Shown here: one piece after another, positions 46,752 to 57,999 of the stretch
How the letters are laid out: each line of letters opens with the position of its first letter
How positions within the stretch are numbered: the first letter of the stretch is position 1
Assembly: GCA_001430745.1 (NCBI GenBank)
Contig: KQ482061.1
Coordinates: 1,203,758-1,267,757, forward strand
DNA from: Auxenochlorella pyrenoidosa
Lineage: Eukaryota; Chlorophyta; Trebouxiophyceae; Chlorellales; Chlorellaceae
Direction: 5' to 3'
DNA: 64,000 nucleotides
Translations under genes and position numbers: made by a program
Notes under the pieces: generated by a model
Databases searched by the model: none
What the model saw: the letters and a program-made list of their open reading frames with translations, nothing else
What the model was told of the DNA's origin: nothing

Positions 46752-48892
46752 TCAATCCTGCTTGGCACCCTCCTGCCGCAGGGCCAGCCACGCGTGCAGG
46801 GCCGCCTGCTGCCGCCGGTTGAGCCGCACCCGGGGCCGCTCCGCCTTCATCAGCGCCTCGGCTTCGCTCGCCCCCTGGGCGCGTCCCTCGGCTGCAGGGG
46901 TCGCCAAGCAGCACACCATTTTGTGGGCCAGGGCACGCCTCAGGGTGGGCCTCAAATCAGCCTGCATTCCCTCACCAGGCACACACAGAATTTAGGCGCC
47001 ACGCCGACAGCAGCTCAGGCACAGCCCCGAGAGCTCACCAATCAGAATGGCGGCGAGGACGGTGGCGCTGCGCCCATGGCCGTGCGCGCAGTGCACCAGC
47101 ACGGGCAGCCCAGAGGCGCGCTGGGCCAGCGCCCACTGCACCCCGGCCTCAATCTGCTGCGGGGTGGGCGCGTGCGTGTCCCACACCTGCGCAGGGCAGA
47201 GCGGCGCGGCGTGCGGGCGAAGGCCTGCGATTGCCTGCATGTCGAGGCTGGGGCTCACTCCCCATGCCAAGGGGTGTCCAAGCGCAGTTGGGTGCTGCCT
47301 GCCTGCAACGAGCCCGACTTCACAGCCCGCCGCGGTGCTGACGCGCTGGCAGCCATGATGGCAGGCGCTATGCCATGCCAGGCCCCCCCCCCCCCCCTCA
47401 CCGCCAGGTTGAGGTACGCCGGCGGCTGCACCTGCAGCGGCAGCTCACACGTCACGTCCAGCACAGCCGGGTGCACCTGCGCAAGCACACAGGGGCAAGC
47501 GGTACCGTGAGGCTGAGCCGTGGGCCGCGCCGTGGTGGCAGTGGCGGCCATGGGTCAGGGGCCTGAGGGCGTGGGCCGGCCGCGCGCCAGGCGTGCGGCG
47601 CCCTTGCCAGCTCCGCCAATAGCCTGCTCGCGGGCCGCCTGCCCGGGTGTGCAGCGGCACCCTTTGGGCGGCCGCTTGACCTCGCTTCCTTTCCACACCC
47701 TCTAGTCCTGCTGGTGATCAGCCTGTGCACCCGTCCACCAGCCCATGCCGCAACCCTGGTTAGCCCGCCCCCTCACCGTGGGCACCAGCTTCTGCTCGCT
47801 GGGCCACGCGCCAATGTAATAGTGCTCAGTGATCTGTGGGGCAGCAACAGGCGGGATGGCAGCCGCGCCGTGAGTGCAAGCAGGCCAGCCCCTGGGCACA
47901 AGTGCCAGCACCGGTGGATCTGCCTGCTGCCACCAGGCGGGGCACCGCCTGGCAGTGCCAAGCACCCCGCCACCAGCACCCGCCCACGTGCCCACCTGGC
48001 TGAAGGAGGGCTCTGACGAGAGGCGGCGCTGCAGGGCCAGCTTGGCACGCAGGCCCACGTGGTAGGGCCACAGCAGGGCAAAGCGCGAGGGGTCAATCGT
48101 GCCGTCAGCACGCTGCAGCAGCAGCAGGTAAAATGCTGTCAGTAAGCATGTGCTGGCACCAGATCAGGGCAGGGCATGGATGTAACAGTGATCACGGCAT
48201 GCTGCCAAGGATGCGGTGGGGCTGATGCAGCCATGGTGAGGGGTGGCGCGGGCACCAGGTGAGCAGTCGAAACAAGGAGAGCTGCTGCGCACAAGGAGAT
48301 CTGCCCAGCAGCAGCCAGCTGGCGCGCTAGGCAGGCATGCCTCACCACCCCCAAGGCCTGCCCACCTTGCCGAGCAGCCCGGTGGTGTGGCCCGCCAAGC
48401 GCTCCGTGGCAGCAGCGGCCACCAGGAAGCCGGAGCCGGCAACGTGCCACAGCACCACAGACACGGGCAGCGGCAGGCTGTGGCGCAGCACCCAGGCGGC
48501 TACGCCCGGCACCGCGGCGATGGCCGCCACCACCCCGGAGATGTGCACTGTGCGCAGGGGGTGCACAGCAGGTGGGCTTGGGGCGGCGCAACGACACAAC
48601 ATGGAGCTGGGGCACGAGCTGGGCACGAGGGCCTGCGGCGGCGGTCACGAGGACGCCAAAGTGCTTGCATGTCGTGCTCCTGCCTGCCTGCTCGGCATCT
48701 GCATTCCTCACCTCCCATTAGGGGCTCCAAAAGACGCACAGCCCAGGAGTTGGGGCTCACCCCAGTGGACAGGCTTCTTTTGCTGGCGCTGGGAGCAGCA
48801 GCAAGCGAGGCCAGCGGCGGCCTGACAGCACTGCCCGACAGTGCAGAGCGCGTGCCAACCAGAGGCAGCAGGTGTGGCGCAGCAGGGTGCAT
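46752..48892 (-). CDS. Membrane-anchored dual-specificity phosphatase
   Basis: The catalytic site VLVHCAHGHGRSATVLAAIL (about 47047-47106) is the Cys-x5-Arg signature of cysteine-dependent phosphatases, here with the HCxxGxGR(S/T) form. Upstream exons give ITEHYYIGAWPSEQKLVP (about 47780-47835) and HPAVLDVTCELPLQ (about 47430-47475), the start of a DSP fold, and WDTHAPTPQQIEAGVQWALA precedes the active site. The N-terminal part has two hydrophobic stretches, VVAAIAAVPGVAAWVLRH and SVVLWHVAGSGFLVAAAATE (about 48400-48540), likely membrane spans. The C-terminus NRRQQAALHAWLALRQE ends at 46752. Start options are ATG 48892 (MHPAAPHLLPLVG, used here) and ATG 48976 in the same frame. Membrane helices followed by a DSP domain recall bacterial YnbD-like proteins; the substrate is unknown and could be a protein or a phospholipid. 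Confidence 0.72.
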
Positions 48893-49045
48893 GGTGGACG
48901 GCCGCACGCAGGGCAGCAGAGGCATTCGATGCGAAGACAGCATTGTTTGATGATCATCGATCATTCCAGATCGCATACATCTATTTCCCTGCAGCGCCAG
49001 TAGCCCAGGTGCTCCAGAGCTTCACACCAGTGGCGCCCCTGCAGT

Positions 49046-50133
49046 ATGGAGGCTGCCTTGCGCAGGGAGATACAGATCCGCACGCGGATAGAGTCCATGT
49101 GCGTCTTCATTTCCCGTGATCCCATCCAAGCTGCGTTGTTGGCCGCAGTTGCCGTCGCCGCCACTGCCGACAGCCTGCCACGAGCACCCGGGTGCCATTT
49201 CTTTGTCCCGCCCTGCAGCTTCAACAAGAGGGAGGAGGACTTTCCGAGTCGCGTAGAGTATGACGATTACCTGGAGGAGCGGGAAGACATCAGTGAGTGG
49301 CTGGCAGGACGCGAGGCAGCGCCGGAGTGCTGTGCCCATGCTGCACCAGCCTTCCAAGCAGGCGGCCCACTGGGAAAAACGCATCAACAGCAGCCACCCG
49401 CTGCACACACGCACCCAGTGCTCCACCTGCAACAACCTTCGCACCCGCCGCCGCGCCCGCTCCGCTGCCCTCGGCGCAGTCTTTAACCTGGTGGAGGGCG
49501 ACGAGGCCACCAGGAAGGCCGCGGAGGACCGGGTAGCAGCGTACCGCCGCGCCAACGCCGACTCCATAGTGCGCAACGAGGCGCTGCGCGCCGAGGAGCT
49601 GCGGCGGCGCGTGGCGGCAGCCGAGGAGGGCGCCGGCCAGGCGGGGCTCAGCGGCACGGCGGCGGCCTTTGCAGAGGGCCGGGACGCTGAGCCGCACCAG
49701 GGCATGGAGTATACGGCGGCGCTGCCAGAGGCGGCCGCAGCCGTGCTCGGCACGTGAGCCTGGGCCTGCTCGTGCTTGGGGAGGCGTGGCTGGGGTGCAG
49801 TCGTGCGCAGCTGTGTTGAGCAGGTTGCCATGTCGTCTCCCTGCCAGCTTGTGTCCAATGCTTGGTTGCACAGCCCTGCGGAAGCCCGCCCGGCCATCTC
49901 GCCTGCGTGACCGACAACCCCTCCCACCCTGTTTGCCTTGCCTTCTCTGCAGCGCCCCCGCGCCCAAGCCGATGGGGGCCGCCGGCGCTGACGGCAACCT
50001 GGCAGCAGGCGCAGCAGGGCAGCAGCTATCTGGGGATGCGTGGCTGGCCATGGCGCTTGCCTCAGGCTGGCGGCAGGACATGCCGAAGCGCAAGGCGCTG
50101 GAGCAGGCCTTTGGCTCGGTGCTGGTCTTCTGA
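49046..50133 (+). CDS. MAT1: CDK-activating kinase assembly factor MAT1, lacking RING finger
   Basis: MAT1 holds CDK7 and cyclin H together and ties them to TFIIH. Four exons join cleanly: 49046-49098, 49219-49292, 49480-49753 and 49953-50133, giving 193 residues. The conserved core reads RTRIESIFNKREEDFPS, VEYDDYLEEREDIIFNLVEG and AAYRRANADSIVRNEALRAE, as in all MAT1 proteins, then a charged helix (EELRRRVAAAEEG) and a C-terminal region with KRKALEQAFGSVLVF matching the part that binds CDK7-cyclin H. The start ATG 49046 sits just where the RING-to-helix junction of other MAT1 proteins would be; no Cys/His pairs occur upstream. Human MAT1 has 309 residues. A CTGCAG just before the ATG could instead be an acceptor for a missed upstream exon. 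Confidence 0.85.
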
Positions 50134-51039
50134 GGGCAGTGTGGGCTGCCCTTGGAATGGGTGGCCGTGCACCCATGCCTCGACTGCTGTAAGAGCCTCA
50201 CCTCTGCGGGCCAGGTCACGCCAGCCCTGCTTTGCGTACTTTATGAAGCCTGGCTTGACGCAACCCATGCCCTATACACTGTGCCTGACTGTGCCCTCGC
50301 TGCCCATGCACGTCATGTCTTCTTGACTACAAACGACACTTTTCATCCCTTCTTGACCAACTCTGCACTGCCCACACTGTTCTGTGCTGCTGCCCCCCTC
50401 CCTTGCTGCTGTTCGGCCACAAGTCTGGTCGAGGCCACTCCTGAACCATGTAACTGTTCATCTTGCGCCGCGGTTCTGCACCAGCACCGACTGCACGCCG
50501 GCAAAGCGGGGAAAGTGACTGGAAGGTGTGCCGGAATGTGAGCTGGAAGCTGCCCCTGGAATGCGGACAGCCACGTCCTTGTCAAAATGTGGCGGGAACA
50601 TGGATATAGGAGGAGCAACCTGACTGCTACGCATTGCGGCGCAGCAAAGGGGAAGTGAAGCGAGAAGGGAGGGCAGAGGGCAGGACAGTTTGCAGTTTCA
50701 AAAGGGGGGGTAGGCTGGTGAATGGATGGTTTTCCGGGATGGTACGACAGGAAAGTGTGAACTATAAAGGATGAGTCTGAATCAAGCAGTGTGGACAGGA
50801 GCTTGCGACGTGCTGCGGCTCAGAATATGGCAAAGCCGTCGTCAAGTAACCGGGCTGGCCATGTGTCAAGGGTGGTTAGGCTGACAAGAGTGAGCATGCG
50901 TGGTGGAGCGTCAGGCAAGCAATGCAACAGCTGCGTGAACGCTTCCCACGGGGCTCCTGCCTGTCAGGGATGGCACCCACGGCTGGCCCAGGGCCGGCCC
51001 TTGCTGGCAGGATGCCAGCAAGCCAGTCGGCGTGCAAGC
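50134..51039. other. Convergent intergenic region between MAT1 and PhoX genes
   Basis: These 906 bases contain the MAT1 3' untranslated region and that of the PhoX gene. The part at 50630-50900 is purine-rich on the plus strand. A TATAAA-like string occurs at about 50764 but has no gene after it. No coding or RNA gene was recognised. Confidence 0.45.
50449..50453 (+). terminator. Candidate TGTAA polyadenylation signal of MAT1
   Basis: TGTAA lies 316 bases after the MAT1 stop codon on the coding strand. The motif is short, so this is tentative. Confidence 0.35.
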
Positions 51040-54000
51040 TTAGAACCAGCGCTGGCGCAGGCCGCGGGCGGGGCGGCGCAGGGGCGCGGGGGTGCGGTCG
51101 GCGCGGTAGAGCGTGACCTTGGGGGTCGAGCGCGGCTCGTTCTTCTCCTCGTTGGTGATGGAGGGCTCGATGGGGTCGAACTTGAGGGTGGTGGACTTGG
51201 CCACGGCTGCAGGGGGGGCAGGTGTTGAGGTAGGGGTGTGGTGGTCGGGCAGGGTAGGGCAGTGGGACACCAAGCCCTTCATGGTTTGGGGTGGATGGCT
51301 GGCAGATGCTGCCGGGATGCCGGGCTAGCCACCGTCAACCAAACTGGTTTGGCTCACTCTTCCAGGTGAAGTAGCCCACCCAGCCCTCAGGGCCGGAGCT
51401 CTCAGGGTCGGCCACGTGCTCCACATCAGACTCGCCATCTGCCGGGGGATGCGCAGGGGGGCGGCGGGTGTGCAGTGTGCAGGATCAATCTGCCGCTGGG
51501 GTGCAGCAGCATGGGGTGCAGCAGCCAGCTGCTGGCGTCGGTGGGAAGGGACCCTTGGCCCTGGCTGCGAACTGGCCGCTGTGCATCCGCAACAAGACCT
51601 GGCCGCAAGGTGCGCAGATCCCACCCCACCCCCCACCCCCACTCACAGGGGTGCTGGATCACGGCCATCAAGTAGGAGGAGCCGCCAATGTTGGGGTACC
51701 TGCAGGGGCCGGGCAAGGCAGCCGTAGGCACAGGCCATCCAGCTGCAACAGCAGATTGTGCAGCTGGCTGAGGCTGCCCGGCAGGATGAAGGATGCTGCG
51801 TCGGGCGTGGCCAGGGCGGGATGTGGCAGCCCACCAGTAGGCACCCGTGACTTCGGCGCCGTAGGGGGTGGAGAAGATGCGGTCCAGGCTGCCTGCAGGG
51901 GGAGGCGCAGGGAGGGGGCAGCTGGTGCTGCTGTGGGCAGTCACAGTGCCAGGTCGGGCTCGCAAGCAGCCGCACCCAATCTCCACAGCCCTGCCCCTGC
52001 CATGTCAAGGCCACGGGCCCAGCGCACCGTTGGCAAAGTTGTAGCTCCACATCACGTCGTTCTGGTGCTCAGACGTGTCCTGCAGGGGTGGGGTCCCGGC
52101 TTGCGCTGAGCCCCACGCAGCCGCATGGGCACCACTGCAGCTTGTGCGCGCACCCAGTCTGTCTCATGTTTGAGGGGCTGGGCTGGACACGAGGAAACTC
52201 CCCCCTCCCTCTCACCTCGCCCACCACCAGGGTGTCGAACTCGGGCATGTAGCTGAGGTTGTCGGGGGAGGAGATGGCGTTGACGTCGCAGGTGTTGGCG
52301 GGGTTGCAGGTGGGGTCCTCGGGGTCGCACGGGGCGGCCACCGCACCGCAGAACAGGCCCTGCGCACACGGGAGGGCAGGCGACTTAGCACTGCTGCTCA
52401 GTCCGCGCTGGGACGCCAGCTATCCAATGAGCTGTTGGTGGAGACAGCTGCTGCTCCTGCAGCAGCTGTGTCATGGAGCAATCATGTACCCCATGACAGG
52501 CAATTGGCATGACAGGCAAACCCACAGAGGGATATGCCAACAGGCAATGACAGCATGCATGGGCTGGGGCTGACCTGCATGCCGGTGGCCGAGTTGGCCG
52601 CATCCAGGGGCAGCTTGTACACGCAGCCGCAGGGGTTGTCTGCGGCAGGGAGGGCAGCAGCGCATGGCGTGGCGTCAGACAGAGTGTTATGGGCCTACGT
52701 GCAGCACAGGTGCCTTGGCTTGGTGCTGCCTGGGCTGCTGCTGACACCGCAGGCACGCTTGCCAACCGCGCAGGCGCAGCACCCAGCCGCCGGTGCAGGC
52801 ACTGCTGCTGGCGCCTCACAGGGCAGCTTCACATCGTTGTTTGTGCCCTTGTCGTAGCTGCACGGCACAGGCAGCAGGGCACGTCGAGGTGCACGTCAGT
52901 CCATGGAGCACGGATGAGCGTTCCTGCCCAATTTCAGGCAGCGCAACATGCCTCAGCGCCCAAGCTTGCTTCCCCAGCCACCGCAGCCACGCCCTGCTGC
53001 CGTGACTGCCTCACGTGGTGGAGGAGGCCCCCTTCTTCTTGTTGTCCTCCATGCCTGCGAGGGCCATGTGGGGTGGGGTGGCCGAGATTGATGAACGCAA
53101 GCTGGCCACTTGGCAGGTCTGGTGCGGCTTGGTGCAGGCAAAGCTGACCAGGGTTGGTTGCAAGCTGCTGGCGCAAAGCCGCTGGGCAGGCGCGAGGCTG
53201 TCCCTGCACCGCTGCACGCTGACGCACCGTAGCGGATGCTGCTCATAGACGTGTAGAGCATGCTGCGCCTGGGGTCGTACGTGATGCCCTCCCACCTGCA
53301 GCACAGCAGGCAGAAGGGCAGTGAGCATGGGGTGCAGCAGAGCAGTCAAGGAGTTGGCGCTGGTCATGTGGGTTGGTGTCAGGTATTCAAGGCTTAGCAG
53401 GCTTCGGCCCCTGCCCTGCCCACCGGGACCCGCCAGCACACCACCCGTGCCCCCACAGCCGTCGACCCACTTGGAGAACTCAGTGGTGGCGCCCTTGATG
53501 CCGGCGTAGCGCCGGGTCTCCAGGAAGGCGGCGGCGGTGTCCATGCCGGGCTGCAGGGCAGGCGGGCAGGGGGGAGCATGGGTGGGGCAGGAGTGCAGGG
53601 CTGCAGGTGCGCCAGACAATCTAGCAAGCGCCGCAGGATCCGCGGTGTGCTGTCTGGACGTCCGTATGGACGCAACTTTGAACATGCATGTTTGGTCTTC
53701 CGGCAGGCGGGGGTGCGGCCAGCGCACCTTGACCTTCAGGCACTGCACGGCGCGGCCGCCCTCGTTGACCGAGGAGAAGCCGGTCGGGCACCCGGTGCCG
53801 TCGGTGTAGACAGCGGTCTCGAAGATGTCTACGATGGAGAGCAGGGATGGGAGAGGCAAGTAGTCGGCAGCAGGCAGCGGTTGCACAAGTGACAAAGCCT
53901 GGATGACCCCGGCGCCCTTGAGCAACCCCCATGCCGTGATCGGCCCGTATGTCAGCAACGCCCCCGCGCAGTGACAGCTCCCTTGGGCCAGTGCTCAGGC

Positions 54001-57000
54001 CTCACCAGCAAAGGTGATGTTGTTGGCCATGGCGCGCAGGTCCTTGTTGACACCTGAGGGGGGCAGGGGGTGGGATCGGGTTGAGTGGGGCAGGGTGGGC
54101 TTCAGCAAGAATGCTGATGGCTTCTGGAACACCTTTGAACAGCATTGGTTAGAACACAGGCCTTGGTTAGCAACCAGAGGACTGTTGTGTGCGGCAACAC
54201 AAGCACGTCACAGATTGGGAGACGCTGGTGGGGGCGGCACGCAGCTGCCTGCCAGGCCTGGCTTGCAGCCGCGCAGCGGTGTAGCAAGACGAGCACCGGA
54301 TGCCTCCTGCGGCTGCATGCCATGGCCGCTCACCAGTGCCCAGCTTGATCCACTGGATGGTGAAGGTGCCGCCGTTGGTGGCGTCAGTCTGGGTGAACTT
54401 GGCGGCCCACAGGGAGCCTGCAGGGCGGCAGGCGGGTGCATGAGAATGCTCCACTTAGTTGACCTTTTCAAGTGTTGGCAGGCCTCGCATCGGGCGGCAT
54501 CTGCTGCACCCCATCTGCTGCATACGACTGCACGCCTGATGTTACTTGTGCTGCTACTGGCCCCGCCCTGCCCGCCGGCCCCCTCCACCCCCAGATCCCG
54601 CCGCCCGCAGCGCCAGGCCCGCTTTCTGCTCAGGGCCGCTCACCCGCAGACATGTCACCCGGCTTGGTGGCCACAAACTTGTAGAAGCCCACGTTGGTGC
54701 CGTCATCGGTCAGGTAGCTGCAGAGGGTGAGAGACCAGCTCGGGACAGCTCAGAGACGCTGCACACTGCTCCTGTGCAGGACCCAGCAGCCACAGAAGCG
54801 TGCCAGCACAAGCTCGCCCTGCCTGCCATCGCTCAGGCGAGCTGTTCCGCGCATCTGCAGTCTGACGGCAAGACTGCCGCTGCCTGCCCACCTGCTGACC
54901 AGCCCCTCAGCCCAGCATGCCTCCTGGCGCAGATGGCGCCCCTCTCCCCCACTCCGGCACTCACACAGTCTTGCGGTCTGGAAGCACGTAGGCCATCTCA
55001 AAGGCGGCGCGCCCCATCGTGTACCACTTGAACGAGGCGACGGTGCCTTTGAAGTCAACGCGGGTCTCGTGGATGTGGCCGTCTGCGGGGCGGGAAGGCG
55101 CGCAGGCATGGTTTGTTCCCTGTTGTTTGATTTGGTGCAGCCATCCGATCCCAGGGCGCCGGCAGTGCTGGCATGCTTGCAGACAGTGGGGATACGTCAG
55201 CGCAATCAGCCTGGCGCTGCCCTCCACCGCCCCCCGCCCGCCCCACTCACACTTGTAGGGGTTGAACTTCTGCTTGATCAAGTCGAAGGTGATATCAGCG
55301 GGGTAAACATCCTGCAAAAGGTCCCAAAACCACGAAATTAAAGTATTGTTGAGCCTCGCGGGTCCAGAGAAAGTGCGCCGGTCGAGGGAGCTCCTGGACC
55401 GGACCAGTTCAGGAGGACCTGACCAGGGGTCACCCCAGCTACCTTCCCGGCTGCACATTCTTCATGACACACATCCACAATGTCCTTGTGATTTTAGGAC
55501 TCAAGATTTGGAGCCTTGGGACAGCTTGTGAGAGCCGGTTACGGTGACCGTCACCGCCGCTGCAGCGCCCAGCGCAGCGTGGGCGGCACTGCCAGCAGGC
55601 ACGGCAGCGGCAGTCCAGGCCCAGTCTAGGCCCAGTCCAGCTGGACTGGAAACCAGTCCAGTGGAGGGTTCCAGCTGGACTAGGCGCTGGACTGAAAAAA
55701 CTTGTCCGACGCGGCACGATGCCCACCTCAACCCTGCAGGTGCTGCCGCCGACGGCATGGCGCCATGCCCGCCCGCTGCACTCGCATGGCCCGCCCCCTG
55801 GCCCCCAGCTCACCCAGTAGGCCATGTGGCCCTCCACCTCGCCGTAGCCGCTGCTGGCGTCCATCTGGGCCTTGAAGCTGGCCAGGTCGGCGGCCTCGGA
55901 GAAGGGGCGGGCATCGGGCTCGTACTCCTCGCCGCCCAGGTGGGAGCCCCAGGGGGTGCGCGAGCCGGCGCACGGGTTCCACAGGCCGCCCAGGGCAGAC
56001 CAGTCCACGGGCTGCACGGCAGCGGGGTGGGCCAGCAGTGGGGGTGGCGGCTCCTGGCGGGCAGCGGCTGCAGGTGGCTGCTGTGCAAGGAGGTGCGGGC
56101 AAAGCGGCGGCTGCGCCTGGCGGCGGCAAAGCATCTGCGGCAAAGCGGCAGCAGCGGGCCCCACCTTCATGCTCCGGGGGGTCAGGGTGCCGTCGGGGGA
56201 CTGGCCCAGCTCCACAACATACTGCGAAGAGATGGCAAAGGGACACGGGAAGAACAGGGCTGTGGTTGAAGGCCTACGCGGTTGCCCTGCTGGCAGCAGC
56301 TGCAGCTGCAGCGTGCTCAGCAGCTGGATTGGCCAGCGGCAGCCTCCCGGCAGCCTTACCTGGACACCAGGGGCGGGCGCCTCAAAGTGGGTGATCAGGT
56401 ACAGCTTGCGCGCGCCAAAGGGACCGGTGGTCTCGATCAGGGAGGAGAAGTCGGGGCTGTTGGAGATGCGGGGCTCCTCGGTAGGATGCCCTGACTCGTC
56501 GACCTCAAACACCGGCAGGCCCGCCTTGTTGATGGTCTGGCCAAAGCGCCAGGGGCTCTTGCCAGCAGTGTTGCCGGTGCGCAGGATGGTCTTGTAGGCT
56601 GTGGGCAGCAGGGAGAAGAGATGGGGGAGGCTAGCGGGTTCATCAGATGCTGGCGGGTACGTGCCAGGTGCTGCAACAGTCCCGTGGTAGCTGCCTGAAG
56701 GTCCCTCCGGGCGGCGGGCCGATTTGGGCCTGCAAGGCTTCGCTGCCTCAATCATGCGCTGCGCATGCACAATTGAGGTGCCACGTTGTGGCGCGGGCCT
56801 TTGCGAAGCGCGCGATGGCACCGTTGGCCAGCGCTCCGCGCGCCTTTTCGCACTGGCTGCGTGCTCACAACTCTTATCGACATTTTCCATCTATTATTCA
56901 TCCCCATGAATGAAGGAACTCACCCAGAGACCTCTGCAGCGGCGGCAGAGCGATGGCCTGTACGCCGGCCGCAAGAAGGAGAGCGGCAAGAGCCACCGCG

Positions 57001-57008
57001 AGCCGCAT
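51040..57008 (-). CDS. PHOX: Secreted PhoX/DUF839-family phosphatase
   Basis: PhoX enzymes are secreted calcium/iron phosphomonoesterases that release phosphate from organic sources. Exon 1 (56924-57008) encodes a clear signal peptide, MRLAVALAALLLAAGVQAIA. Following exons carry PFGARKLYLITHFEAP (about 56380-56435), NPCAGSRTPWGSHLGGEEYE (about 55915-55975, the family's TPWG...EE signature), FKWYTMGRAAFEMAYVLPD (about 54970-55035), LTDDGTNVGFYKFVATKPGD (about 54660-54715), AAKFTQTDATNGGTF, EGITYDPRRSMLYTSMSS (about 53240-53300), NPCGCVYKLPLD (about 52605-52640), PDNLSYMPEFDTLVVGE (about 52215-52270) and NDVMWSYNFANG (about 52029-52065). About 17 exons end at 51040 with an Arg-rich tail. The order matches DUF839/PhoX proteins. 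In PhoX the signature usually contains Cys before EE; here it is Gly. In algae such genes are phosphate-starvation induced, but I see no proven regulatory site. Confidence 0.8.
55609..55695. repeat. Cluster of CCAGTCCAG/CTGGACTGG inverted repeats in a PhoX intron
   Basis: An 18-base perfect palindrome, CCAGTCCAGCTGGACTGG, lies at 55632-55649. Further copies of CCAGTCC or CTGGACT follow on both sides through 55695. The cluster can fold into several competing hairpins. It is inside the intron between exons ending AYW (about 55814) and starting DVYPADI (about 55313). Confidence 0.85.
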
Positions 57009-57999
57009 AATGACTGTTGGATTTGCGTCCCAAGTGCTTGCGGTGCAACGCTATGGGGCGATCTGCGGGATTGTATGCGCGCGGAGCGCATTTTCATGCG
57101 CACATGCTCCTGGCGGCATCGAAGGGTGCCGCTGCCGGAATCAGGGGGTAGCAAGCATCTCATCAAGCACTGGATCCAATATGGATCGGCCCGAGCGACG
57201 ACTTTATCAGGGCACAGGTGCACATGGATCTCACAAAGACAGATGCATGGCAGGCAGCTGGCTCCCTGGTGAGCCTGTTGGTGGCGGCGCCGGTACACCT
57301 GCCACGCTGCAGCCAGTGCAAGCCATGCTCCCGCCCAAGCAGTTTCTGACCTTCTCTCGCCTCAGTGTGGCATCTCTGATGCTCACAGATGTGTCTTGCG
57401 TGCTTGTGCATCCTAGACGCCCAGCAGCGGCATCCGAATCCCGACTCTCTCCGCCCGCCGCTGCTGCCATTCAGAGATGCCCTTCCTGCCCGGTACCTTC
57501 ATTCCTTCATTCGTCCTACATCAGGACCTGTTGGCTCCCGCACACAACGCCCCAGCTGGCGTTGGGCGCCTCGGGCTCAGCGGGTGCTGCATTCACAAAC
57601 GGTATCTCGACTGGGCTCGCGACATGCCCACCGTCGAGTTCAAACCCTTCCTTTCAAATCAAATTAGATGACAAGTAATGCAGAGTCTTGACTGTTTTAT
57701 CATAGGTTCAGGCCCCCATGGAACTCCTATAGCAGTGCTACAGCATGCAGCTGGCGCTTCCGCTGGATGGCGGGGCACTTGAGCGAAATGCCCCAGGGAG
57801 GCTGTCCTTCCCGGGACGACCATCCGAAGAGTTCGATCTCATTCAAACGTTTTTTCGAACGTCTGGCACGCTATACAGTCGCTTCGCTGCTCTCGGCACT
57901 TGACTGGGGTTCTGCGTTGCTCTGTTTTCGCCCGGAGCTCCAACTGCATCGCAGCATCTTGATCCGCGTTCAGACTTTTATTGTGAAGTGCGTTGGGGC
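57009..57999. promoter_or_regulatory. Shared upstream region of PhoX and MED25 genes
   Basis: This 991-base stretch separates two divergent starts. The segment 57655-57720 is A/T-rich. No TATA box at a fitting distance and no RNA gene were recognised. Open frames in it are short and featureless. Confidence 0.45.

Noticed and set aside
48000..49045. Search for a RING-finger exon of MAT1 upstream of its start
   Set aside because: No plus-strand frame here has the paired Cys/His spacing of a RING; the region is occupied by minus-strand exons of the phosphatase.
50755..50790. TATAAAGG string as a promoter
   Set aside because: It lies in a region between two convergent genes with no gene starting downstream.
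57630..57660. TTCAAAC string resembling a tRNA B box
   Set aside because: No A box or cloverleaf could be formed around it.
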